Positions 55,726 to 64,000 of a stretch of 64,000 bases of DNA are shown piece by piece. Under the pieces are notes generated by a model. The model saw nothing but the letters and a program-made list of their open reading frames with translations. It searched no databases and was not told the DNA's origin. Origin of the DNA: Arthrobacter sp. M2012083 (GTDB lineage Bacteria; Actinomycetota; Actinomycetes; Actinomycetales; Micrococcaceae); NCBI RefSeq assembly GCF_000281065.1, contig NZ_AKKK01000016.1, positions 1-64,000 on the forward strand. The letters are read 5' to 3'. The translations under genes were made by a program, and so were the position numbers. How positions within the stretch are numbered: position 1 is the stretch's first letter; every line of letters starts with the position of its first letter.

Positions 55726-56187
55726 ATGCAGCCCCGCACCTTGTTCCGTACCGTTGCTTTTGCCGAGGCCGTGACATGGACGCTGCTGCTGATCGGACTG
55801 TTCCTGAAGTACGTCACGCGCACCACCGATGTGGGTGTAAGCATCGCCGGAGGCATCCACGGGTTCGTGTTCCTTTGCTACGCTGCGACGGCCGCATTCA
55901 CGTGGATCAACCAGAAGTGGGCAACCCGTACCGGCCTCCTCGCCATCGCTTCAGCAGTGATCCCCTATGCCACCATCCCCATGGAGAAGTCCCTCGACCG
56001 CCGAGGCCTTCTTGCAGGTGGCTGGCGTTTGGCTGCCGGGGGAGAATCGCCTCAGGGTGGATTCGAGAAAGCCCAGGCTTGGGTCCTGCGGAACCCGATT
56101 CTTGCTGTTGTGGTGACTCTGGTGGCCGTGGGTGCAGTGTTTAGCTTCCTGCTGTTCATGGGCCCTCCCGGCACCTGGTTCTCCTAG
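55726..56187 (+). CDS. DUF3817 family membrane protein
   Basis: A 153-residue membrane protein with four hydrophobic segments. FRTVAFAEAVTWTLLLIGLF and GGIHGFVFLCYAATA match DUF3817. GAGGA precedes the ATG at 55726. Function unknown. Confidence 0.85.
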   Translation: MQPRTLFRTVAFAEAVTWTLLLIGLFLKYVTRTTDVGVSIAGGIHGFVFLCYAATAAFTWINQKWATRTGLLAIASAVIPYATIPMEKSLDRRGLLAGGWRLAAGGESPQGGFEKAQAWVLRNPILAVVVTLVAVGAVFSFLLFMGPPGTWFS

Positions 56188-56501
56188 GGTTTCGCCGAGA
56201 GGGCGGGTCCTCATTCCGTGTGCGGCCACCACCCACTTTGAATCCGCGAAGGATCTAACACGCCGTCTGCGGGGTGTGTCGCTGGGATGCCGCCGTCAAA
56301 GTGGGTGGTGGAGGCACGGGCACGCACGAAATTTGACGCTGGCAGTCGGTTGGTTCCCCGACGCTGAGGGTCGGAATTCCCATAGACACCCCTGGCTGGC
56401 CTATGAGGGCTTCGTTGCCTTGTTGGAGGACATATAGCGTGATTCCCCGGAGGTTCAAGCTGTTCGGGCTCAAACGGATCATGTTGCCCGGGCCCGGGGT
56501 T
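56188..56501. other. Gene-free gap with long-arm hairpin at 56226-56311
   Basis: CCACCACCCACTTTGA (56226-56241) is perfectly inverted as TCAAAGTGGGTGGTGG (56296-56311) around 54 bases. The gap lies between convergent genes, so a bidirectional terminator is possible, but the loop is unusually long. The rest shows nothing clear. Confidence 0.6.
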
Positions 56502-58125
<1,624 letters not shown>

Positions 58126-58230
58126 GACAGGCTCCCCAGCAGCTGTTTGGCGGTGTGCCGGTCAGTCTAGGCGGGGGACGGGTAACCGTTCATGTCAGAA
58201 AACGCGGCCTGTGGATAAGTGCCTGCTGAA

Positions 58231-58608
58231 CTACCCCCGCAGCTTCTCCATATCCCGGCGGTCCTTCTTGGTGGGCCGACCTGCGCCGCGGTCACGCTGG
58301 GGGAGTCCGAGCTTTGGAGCAACGGGACGCGGGGGAGTGTGGTCGGTGAAGCAGTGGGAAGCGGCTTCGGCACCCACACGCTTGGCGATGAGTCGCCGGA
58401 CTTCGAGGATCCGTTCCCAGCCGGACTCGCGGACCCGGATGGTGTCGCCGATGATCACGCTTTGCGACGCCTTAACGGGGTTTCCGTTGATGCGGATGTG
58501 CCCGGCACGGCATGCGGCGGTGGCGGCCGAGCGCGTCTTGTAGGCGCGGATCGCCCACAGCCAGGCGTCGACGCGGACACTTGCCGGGGATGATGACGGG
58601 ATACTCAT
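58231..58608 (-). CDS. S4-domain RNA-binding protein (Hsp15-like)
   Basis: A 125-residue protein with an S4 domain (VRVDAWLWAIRAYKTRSAAT; AGHIRINGNPVKASQSV) and a basic tail (GRPTKKDRRDMEKLRG). Hsp15 relatives rescue stalled 50S subunits carrying nascent chains. The ATG at 58608 is used; the frame from 58683 is too long at the front. Confidence 0.9.
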   Translation of the reverse strand: MSIPSSSPASVRVDAWLWAIRAYKTRSAATAACRAGHIRINGNPVKASQSVIIGDTIRVRESGWERILEVRRLIAKRVGAEAASHCFTDHTPPRPVAPKLGLPQRDRGAGRPTKKDRRDMEKLRG

Positions 58609-58693
58609 GGTTGGGAAGAGTCTAACCGGGCCTCGCAAGACCCGCGAGAACGCCGGAAACGTGCGAGCCCCCGGGGAAGCCACCGAATACGCC

Positions 58694-58735
58694 GGAACGC
58701 TCCGGCGATCACGCAGCGTTCCAGCGATCTCGGCG
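58694..58735 (+). repeat. 42-nt dispersed repeat, copy B
   Basis: Begins GGAACGCTCCGGCGATC and contains the inverted pair GGAACGC/GCGTTCC. It matches 40558-40599 at 31 of 42 positions. It lies just 3' of the sulfite-oxidase-like gene, as copy A lies 3' of the GNAT-AAA gene. Confidence 0.65.
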
Positions 58736-58755
58736 GGGGCCGGAACCGAAAGAAC

Positions 58756-59859
58756 CTACCGCACCGTCACCTCAAGCACCTGCGCCATGTTGTTCCCGAT
58801 GCCTTGGTAGTTCCACACTTGCTCGGTGGGCTGCAGCGCGCCCGACGTATCCATCGCCCGGCACCGCAGAACGTGCTCGCCCGGGCTCGCGACCCACACC
58901 ATGGACCACGAGCGCCAAGCAAAGTCGCCCAACGCCGGTTCCAGGTGCGCGGGCATCCATTCGCCGTCGATCCCCACCTCAACGCGCTCCACCTCGCCAT
59001 GCCCGGACCACGCACGCCCGTGGAGCATCACGGGACCGGCATCCACCACGCGTCGCCGGGTGTAGAAGTCCGGGATCCCCGGCGGAATCATGAGGGAGCG
59101 GACGCGGATATGGCTCACGGGTATGCCTGGACCGTCAGGACCTTGAAGGTAGTGGTAGGCGACGGCCTGCTGGAAACCCATGAACCGAGACTTCACAGCC
59201 TCGATCGATGTCAACCACTTCACGCTCGCCATGCCATACCAACCGGGAACCAGCAGCCTGAGCGGGAACCCGTGCTGGATGGGCAAAGGGTTGCCGTTCA
59301 TGGCGTAGACCAGCATGACTTCCGGATGCATCGCTTCTGCCACCGAAAGGCTGCGCGCGTAAGGCTCTTCGACGCCCCCTTGGATGCCGTTGTCGGCGCC
59401 GGTGAAAACAAGTTCGACGGCGTCACTCGCCAAACCTGCTTCCTCCAGCAAAGGCGCCAACGGAGTGCCGGTCCACTCGGCTGTGCCCACGGCACCTAGA
59501 ACCCACGGTTGGCTGACGGGACGAGGTTGCAGAAGCGACCGGCCGTTGCCCGCGCACTCAAGGGTGACGGGCATAGTGACCGCGGGCCGGGCTTTGATGT
59601 CCTCAAGACTCAACTCAAGACTCCGATTAACGGCGCCACCCAGTTGTAATCGCCATGTCTCCGCGGAAACGTGTGGGATATCGAAGTGAATCAGCAGGTA
59701 GTGAAGGCCGGCCGGCGTAATGTCGTCGTGCAGGGCCTCCAGTGGCATGGAGTGATTCCGCCCGGAGAGCTGCAGTTCTTCGTGGGTCAGCGGACCTTGG
59801 GTCGGCTGACCGGGGTTGGCGGTTTTGGTTGCTCTTTGTTTGACGTGGTGCTTGGACAT
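58756..59859 (-). CDS. Sulfite oxidase family molybdopterin oxidoreductase
   Basis: A 367-residue protein with the molybdopterin domain (PVTLECAGNGRSLL, Cys as Mo ligand) and the C-terminal dimerisation domain (VERVEVGIDGEWMPAHLEPA). No heme domain, Tat signal or membrane segment is present, so it is predicted to be cytoplasmic and the electron acceptor is unknown. The ATG at 59859 starts MSKHHVKQ; a GTG at 59925 is possible. Confidence 0.9.
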   Translation of the reverse strand: MSKHHVKQRATKTANPGQPTQGPLTHEELQLSGRNHSMPLEALHDDITPAGLHYLLIHFDIPHVSAETWRLQLGGAVNRSLELSLEDIKARPAVTMPVTLECAGNGRSLLQPRPVSQPWVLGAVGTAEWTGTPLAPLLEEAGLASDAVELVFTGADNGIQGGVEEPYARSLSVAEAMHPEVMLVYAMNGNPLPIQHGFPLRLLVPGWYGMASVKWLTSIEAVKSRFMGFQQAVAYHYLQGPDGPGIPVSHIRVRSLMIPPGIPDFYTRRRVVDAGPVMLHGRAWSGHGEVERVEVGIDGEWMPAHLEPALGDFAWRSWSMVWVASPGEHVLRCRAMDTSGALQPTEQVWNYQGIGNNMAQVLEVTVR

Positions 59860-59952
59860 GGGACGGCGGCGTTCTACTGGAATCCAGACGCTGCGGAGTG
59901 CCGCAGCACTTAGGTCAAGGATCACGCCGCGGGCGAACCCGCGTCAATAGTT

Positions 59953-60015
59953 CGTTGTGTGGCCTGCTCTGCACGTCAACGCAAGCGCATAGGGTGCAAA
60001 GCGGGCCTCACAACG
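59953..60015. repeat. 63-nt hairpin repeat, copy 2
   Basis: CGTTGTGTGGCC pairs with GGCCTCACAACG. It has the same length and layout as copy 1 at 39174, with paired changes at two stem positions. It lies 9 bases beyond the stop of the aldo/keto reductase gene. Confidence 0.75.
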
Positions 60016-60023
60016 GAAGGAGG

Positions 60024-61058
60024 CTACCGGCGTCGTAGTTCCGGGTATTCGAGGTGGGGTGCAACCGTGCCGGCATCGCGCTCCAGGAAGTTCACGGCCG
60101 GGGCAACGATGTCGTCGATTTCGTCGAGGATCGCCTCGCTGAGCACCACATCTGCGGCCTTCAAGTAGTCGGTGAGGTGGTCCTCGGTTCGCGGTCCGAT
60201 GACCACGCTGGTCACCGCCGGGTGGTTCAGGGCGAAGGCCACGGCGAGCTGTATCAGGGTCAACCCATGGCGTGCCGCAAGCTGCGCGAGGGCGTCAGCG
60301 GCGTGCAGCTTGCCTTGGTTAAAGGGCGCGTTGACATCGAAACGGCCAGGAACCGCAGCCGATCGCGAACTTTCCGGCTGTCCGCCGCCCACGCGATAAC
60401 CGCCGGCCAGCCACCCGCCGTCGAGCGGTCCGTAACTCAAAACGCCGACGCCGTACTGCTGGGTGATGGGGAAAACGTCCCGTTCATTCGCGCGCACCAA
60501 GAGCGAATACGGAACCTGGTCCACCACAGGCGGCGTCAGGTGGTTGGTGTTCGCGATCCACTGGGCCTCCACGAGCTGGGCCGGGCTGAACACGGACGTG
60601 CCGTAGTACAGGATCTTGCCCTGCCGAATGAGGTCGTTGAGGGCTGTGATGGTCTCCAACAGATCAGTGTTGTAGTCCGGTCGGTGCGCTTGGTAAAGGT
60701 CGATCCTGTCCGTGTTCAGCCGCCGCAAGCTTTCCTCCACAGCCCGGACAATCCACCGGCGCGAGTTTCCCGCGTGCGCCGGGTTGGAGCCCATCTGGCC
60801 GTGGAACTTGGTGGCAAGGAAAACGTCGTCACGGCGGCTGTGAATGGCCTGGCCAACCACAGTTTCCGCCTCGCCCTGCGAATAGATGTCAGCGGTGTCA
60901 ACGCTGGTGATACCGGCGTCGAGAGCGGCCTTGATGATGCGGATGCTCTCCGCTGGACCCGTGGGTGCGGCACCGGTGCCGAAGTTCAGGGTACCCAGCG
61001 TGAGGGGGCTGATCAGGGCGCCAGTGCGTCCAAGCGTTCGTAGCTCGTTGAGGCTCAT
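60024..61058 (-). CDS. Aldo/keto reductase
   Basis: A 344-residue AKR: SVDTADIYSQGEAE (Asp, Tyr), LATKFHG (Lys) and DLYQAHRPDYN (His) form the catalytic tetrad. The C-terminal NHPAVTSVVIGPRTEDHL binds NADP(H). The ATG at 61058 follows AGGAAG. It is a single gene with no pathway context, so the substrate is unknown. Confidence 0.92.
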   Translation of the reverse strand: MSLNELRTLGRTGALISPLTLGTLNFGTGAAPTGPAESIRIIKAALDAGITSVDTADIYSQGEAETVVGQAIHSRRDDVFLATKFHGQMGSNPAHAGNSRRWIVRAVEESLRRLNTDRIDLYQAHRPDYNTDLLETITALNDLIRQGKILYYGTSVFSPAQLVEAQWIANTNHLTPPVVDQVPYSLLVRANERDVFPITQQYGVGVLSYGPLDGGWLAGGYRVGGGQPESSRSAAVPGRFDVNAPFNQGKLHAADALAQLAARHGLTLIQLAVAFALNHPAVTSVVIGPRTEDHLTDYLKAADVVLSEAILDEIDDIVAPAVNFLERDAGTVAPHLEYPELRRR

Positions 61059-61338
61059 GTCGGCTTCCTGTGGTGGGAAAGTGCTGGTGTCCAAGCCGTG
61101 TATGCGGCCATGGACTGGATGTTCAATCGAGGCTACACACGGCCGCCGGAGGCATAAACGCAAACGGTAGAAGTTCTTCGTTTTTCGTCTTGCGAGGTAA
61201 TGGAAGCGGCCTTAATTCGCGATATTTCTTGACATGCGGCAACACAAATGTCTTTCAAATCAACAAATATTGCCGTTCTCCCACGCAGGTGAATCATGGG
61301 AAAGGAACTCAGGCTACGCACGATTAGGGGACAGCGGA

Positions 61339-61830
61339 ATGACACAGACCACAGTGGAAGAAACGGCGGCCATCAAGGCAGCATTTGCGCAGTTTCCGTC
61401 CGGAGTTGCTGCGTTCAGCGCGATGGTGGATTTCACGCCGGAGGCCCTTGTCGCATCGTCCTTCACGGTTGGCGTTTCACTGGAACCGCCGTTGGTGATG
61501 TTCGCTGTACAAAACTCCTCCACCACCTGGCCGAAACTCCGCCAGGCCCAGCGCTTGGGTGTTTCGGTGCTCGCCGAAGGTCAGGAAGCGGCGGCCCTCC
61601 AACTGGCCTCCAAGACGGGCGACCGTTTCGCCGGGCTGGACACCAGCGTTGGCGATTCAGGTGCAGTGCTGATCGACGGCGCGGTGCTTGGTTTCGAATG
61701 CGAAGTCATCTCCGAGACACCGGCCGGTGATCACGCGATTGTGGTTCTCGAGGTCAAAGCGACCACCATCAACCTCGAGTCCAAGCCTTTGATTTACCAC
61801 GGTGCGACGTTCCGGCAGCTGGCAGCGTAG
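61339..61830 (+). CDS. Flavin reductase family protein
   Basis: A 163-residue FMN-binding reductase domain: FAQFPSGVAAFSAM, ALVASSFTVGVSLEPPLVMF and FECEVISE are family segments. It would supply reduced flavin to a partner monooxygenase, but none is adjacent. The 280-base gap upstream contains TTGACA at 61229 with no convincing -10. Confidence 0.9.
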   Translation: MTQTTVEETAAIKAAFAQFPSGVAAFSAMVDFTPEALVASSFTVGVSLEPPLVMFAVQNSSTTWPKLRQAQRLGVSVLAEGQEAAALQLASKTGDRFAGLDTSVGDSGAVLIDGAVLGFECEVISETPAGDHAIVVLEVKATTINLESKPLIYHGATFRQLAA

Positions 61831-61837
61831 GCGTCAG

Positions 61838-62707
61838 CTAGGAGTTGCGGCTGGCGCCGCTGAGCGAACCTTTTCGAATCGGGCTCGGAGACTTTCCACT
61901 CTTGGAAGTGTTCGGGCCTGGTTTCTTGGCCCCGTTACTTGAGCCAGGGCCCTTGGCCTCGCCCGACTGTGTCGGGCCGTTGTCCGGCCTCCTGGGCGGG
62001 AAGTCGGGACGCTTGGGAGCCGGAGTTTTGCCATTGGACGACGGCGTGGGGTCGTCAAGGTCGCGGACCGTCACCTTGATGGCGGGGGGCTGTTGGGCTT
62101 TGGCGCGCGCCGCCGCCCGTTCGTCTGCTTCTGCCACAGCATCCGCCCAATCCTTTGCGAGCACAGGCGGTTCCTTGGCTGCTGCAACGACTATGGGATG
62201 GTGGGCGGTCTGGTGTTCCACCACCGATTTCACCTCGGCCGGTTTGGGCAGGTTGCGGGGGTCGACTTTTGCCTTCCACGCGCCTTCCTTCAGCGTGGAA
62301 GAGGCTCCCGAGAGCCGCCGTCGAACATCTCCCATGAGGTCGCGCTTCGGCGCGGAAGCTGCGGCGGGAGCGGTAACCGGAGCCACCGCTGCGGGCGCGG
62401 AAACTGCAGCAGTTGCGGGGGCGGGAACGAAAGCAGGCTCCGGGGCGGAAGGCACGGAATCGTCGGCGTCAACTGCCACGGGATCAGACACGTGCGCCGG
62501 ATGCTGGGGGAGGTGAACGATGGGAGTGTGGTCCTTCTTGGGGAAAATCCCCACCATCGCCAAGAGGATGATCGACAGTAGCCGTCCAATTCCGGCGACC
62601 ACAAGAGTGATGATAATGATCAACCCGAGCCCCAGGAACATCAGGACCGCGAGTCCCAGTGTGCCCAAATACGTCAGATTGATGGCGAGTGTTGTCGGAT
62701 CCTCCAC
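61838..62707 (-). CDS. Membrane protein with long disordered cytoplasmic tail
   Basis: The family is not recognised. The GTG at 62707 follows GGGGAGG. Residues ~5-55 form one or two membrane segments (LGTLGLAVLMFLGLGLIIII). The remaining ~230 residues are Ala/Pro-rich, then basic and Ser/Gly/Pro-rich (PKRPDFPPRRPDNGP), probably disordered. It converges on the flavin reductase. Confidence 0.75.
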   Translation of the reverse strand: MEDPTTLAINLTYLGTLGLAVLMFLGLGLIIIITLVVAGIGRLLSIILLAMVGIFPKKDHTPIVHLPQHPAHVSDPVAVDADDSVPSAPEPAFVPAPATAAVSAPAAVAPVTAPAAASAPKRDLMGDVRRRLSGASSTLKEGAWKAKVDPRNLPKPAEVKSVVEHQTAHHPIVVAAAKEPPVLAKDWADAVAEADERAAARAKAQQPPAIKVTVRDLDDPTPSSNGKTPAPKRPDFPPRRPDNGPTQSGEAKGPGSSNGAKKPGPNTSKSGKSPSPIRKGSLSGASRNS

Positions 62708-62895
62708 GTTAGCCTCCCCTGGCCGTCGTTTTGTGATGCGCCCATTGCCCACCCAGCTTGCATATATAAGCCTAAGGTCCAGCACCGACGGAATCACGCC
62801 CCGCCCCACACTCTGGCGGGGTTGTTTCAAAGCTGTTATATGGCGTGGGAAAATATGTTGCCCAGCTCTCATTTTTAGCCTCAGATTGGGACCTC

Positions 62896-63300
62896 GTGAC
62901 CCCTGATTCAGCCCGACTCCGCAATGGCGCTTGCCCCTGTCTCTCCGGCGAGCAGTACGTCGATTGCTGCGGACGATTCCACCGCGGCGAGGCGGACGCA
63001 CCCACAGCCGAGCAACTCATGCGCTCCAGGTATGCGGCCTTCGTGGTTCTTGATGCAGGCTACCTCCTGCGCACCTGGCACGCCTCCACCCGTCCAACGT
63101 CCATGGACCTCGATCCGGACATGGAGTGGCGCAGGCTGGACATTGTTTCCACCTCGAATGGTGGCCCCTTGGACACGACGGGCACCGTGGAGTTCGCTGC
63201 GCACTACAGGCTCGACGGCGAACGCGGCGTCCAGCGCGAAATCAGCCGGTTCGTGCGGGAAAACAAGCGCTGGTTCTATGTGGACGGGGACGTACGCTAG
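62896..63300 (+). CDS. YchJ/UPF0225 family SEC-C motif protein
   Basis: A 134-residue protein with CPCLSGEQYVDCCGRFH, the zinc-binding SEC-C motif, at the N-terminus. An NTF2-like domain follows (MRSRYAAFVVLDAGYLLRTW; RFVRENKRWFYVDGD). The GTG at 62896 gives the usual family length; a GTG at 62845 would add 17 residues. Function not established. Confidence 0.88.
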   Translation: MTPDSARLRNGACPCLSGEQYVDCCGRFHRGEADAPTAEQLMRSRYAAFVVLDAGYLLRTWHASTRPTSMDLDPDMEWRRLDIVSTSNGGPLDTTGTVEFAAHYRLDGERGVQREISRFVRENKRWFYVDGDVR

Positions 63301-63304
63301 CGTC

Positions 63305-64000
63305 TCACCGGTAGCTGCGGTGCAGGTTCTCCTTGGTTGAGGCGCCCGGCGAGGCATCTCCGATCCACGGGCCGGTCCCCTCGGACTGGTCCAGGACGCC
63401 GGCTTCCAACCAGGCATAGTCGCCGGCGAGGACCTTGCGCGAAAGGTCGTGATCGCCGTCGTCAGTATTCCTCCACAGCTGATCGAAGTATTCGTCCACC
63501 CGCACACGCGCCTGCTCGCAGAATGCCTCGGCCAGCTCGTACGCTGTGGCGCCTTGTTCGGGGTGGGTCCGGAGCAGCATTTCGGCGCGTGAACAGCATG
63601 CGGCCATGGCGAACAGTTCAGCACCGATGTCTACGATCCTGCCCAGGAACGCCTGCTTGTGCTCAAGCTTGGCCTGCCACCTGCCCATGCCATAGAAGGT
63701 CTGCCGGGCAAGCCGGCGCGAGGACCTTTCAACGAAGCGCAGTTGCTTGCCCAAGCGCCCGAACTCAGCATAGGACCGCGGATCCATCCCGGCACCGGCC
63801 ACGAGTTTGGGGAGCCATTTTGCGTAGAAGCCGGAGGCCCCGACGGCGGCCCTCGCCTTATCCTGCAGGCTCGCATCCGCTGAGGCGAGGTCGCCCGCGG
63901 CGGCAAGGTGGGCATCCACGGCTTCGCGGGCAATCAGGAGCTTCATGATTTCGCTGGAGCCCTCGAAGATCCGGTTGATGCGGAGGTCCCGGAGGAGTTG
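63305..64000 (-). CDS. Acyl-CoA dehydrogenase, 3' part (5' end outside window)
   Basis: The frame is open to the window edge. It contains RDLRINRIFEGSSEIMKLLI at its upstream end, the diagnostic segment close to the flavin site of acyl-CoA dehydrogenases, followed by a long helical C-terminal extension. The extension (~200 residues) places it in the large (~650-700 aa) actinobacterial subgroup. Substrate chain length cannot be told. Confidence 0.93.
   Translation of the reverse strand, partial: QLLRDLRINRIFEGSSEIMKLLIAREAVDAHLAAAGDLASADASLQDKARAAVGASGFYAKWLPKLVAGAGMDPRSYAEFGRLGKQLRFVERSSRRLARQTFYGMGRWQAKLEHKQAFLGRIVDIGAELFAMAACCSRAEMLLRTHPEQGATAYELAEAFCEQARVRVDEYFDQLWRNTDDGDHDLSRKVLAGDYAWLEAGVLDQSEGTGPWIGDASPGASTKENLHRSYR

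Overview
The window is high-GC chromosomal DNA from an actinobacterium of the Arthrobacter/Paenarthrobacter type. Supporting signs are the high GC content, frequent GTG and TTG starts, leaderless regulator genes, a four-subunit sarcosine oxidase operon, DUF6318 and DUF4383 proteins, and TAGGCT-like -10 boxes. No tRNA, rRNA, CRISPR array, prophage or insertion sequence was recognised. Almost all of it reads as catabolic and accessory metabolism in compact operons joined by 4-base start/stop overlaps.

Layout. 1-6.8 kb: the 3' end of urocanate hydratase (hutU), a divergent histidine ammonia-lyase homologue whose catalytic triad is altered, two MFS transporters and an RraA-like protein. 6.8-10.2 kb: three tandem secreted FG-GAP repeat proteins. 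10.4-13.1 kb: a TetR regulator, malic enzyme and a DUF456 membrane protein. 13.1-17.2 kb: an NCS1 permease and a CE4/PuuE-type deacetylase, divergent from a PucR regulator.

17.3-31.2 kb is a creatine/sarcosine island. The minus-strand operon glyA-soxB-soxD-soxA-soxG-sdaA-purU faces a GntR regulator. Beyond a repeat-rich gap lie an MFS transporter, creatinase and an IclR regulator. Read together: creatine is imported and split to sarcosine plus urea, sarcosine is oxidised to glycine and methylene-THF, these become serine and then pyruvate, and formyl-THF is returned to THF by PurU.

31.4-42 kb holds mixed small units: DUF4383, a helical-repeat protein, ArsR/SRPBCC, LysE with Lrp regulators, gluQ, TetR/SDR, an HD hydrolase, a frameshifted ltrA and a GNAT-AAA+ fusion. 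42-49.3 kb is a complete non-phosphorylating L-fucose pathway (fucosidase to pyruvate plus lactate) under a FadR-type GntR regulator, with a shared ACATCGGATGT-like operator at three sites. 49.5-54.3 kb is an asparagine operon (GntR, asparaginase, aspartase, permease). 54.4-64 kb carries small proteins (GIY-YIG-like, 2H-like, DUF3817, PKD protein, DUF6318 lipoprotein, S4 protein), a sulfite-oxidase-like enzyme, an aldo/keto reductase, a flavin reductase, a YchJ-like protein and the 3' end of an acyl-CoA dehydrogenase.

Several intergenic gaps hold dispersed hairpin repeats (63-nt and 42-nt families) and a 32-bp tandem repeat inside an inverted-repeat-bounded element. The strongest candidates for new biology are the lyase homologue without the Ala-Ser-Gly triad, the GNAT-AAA+ fusion, the NCS1/CE4/PucR unit and these repeats.
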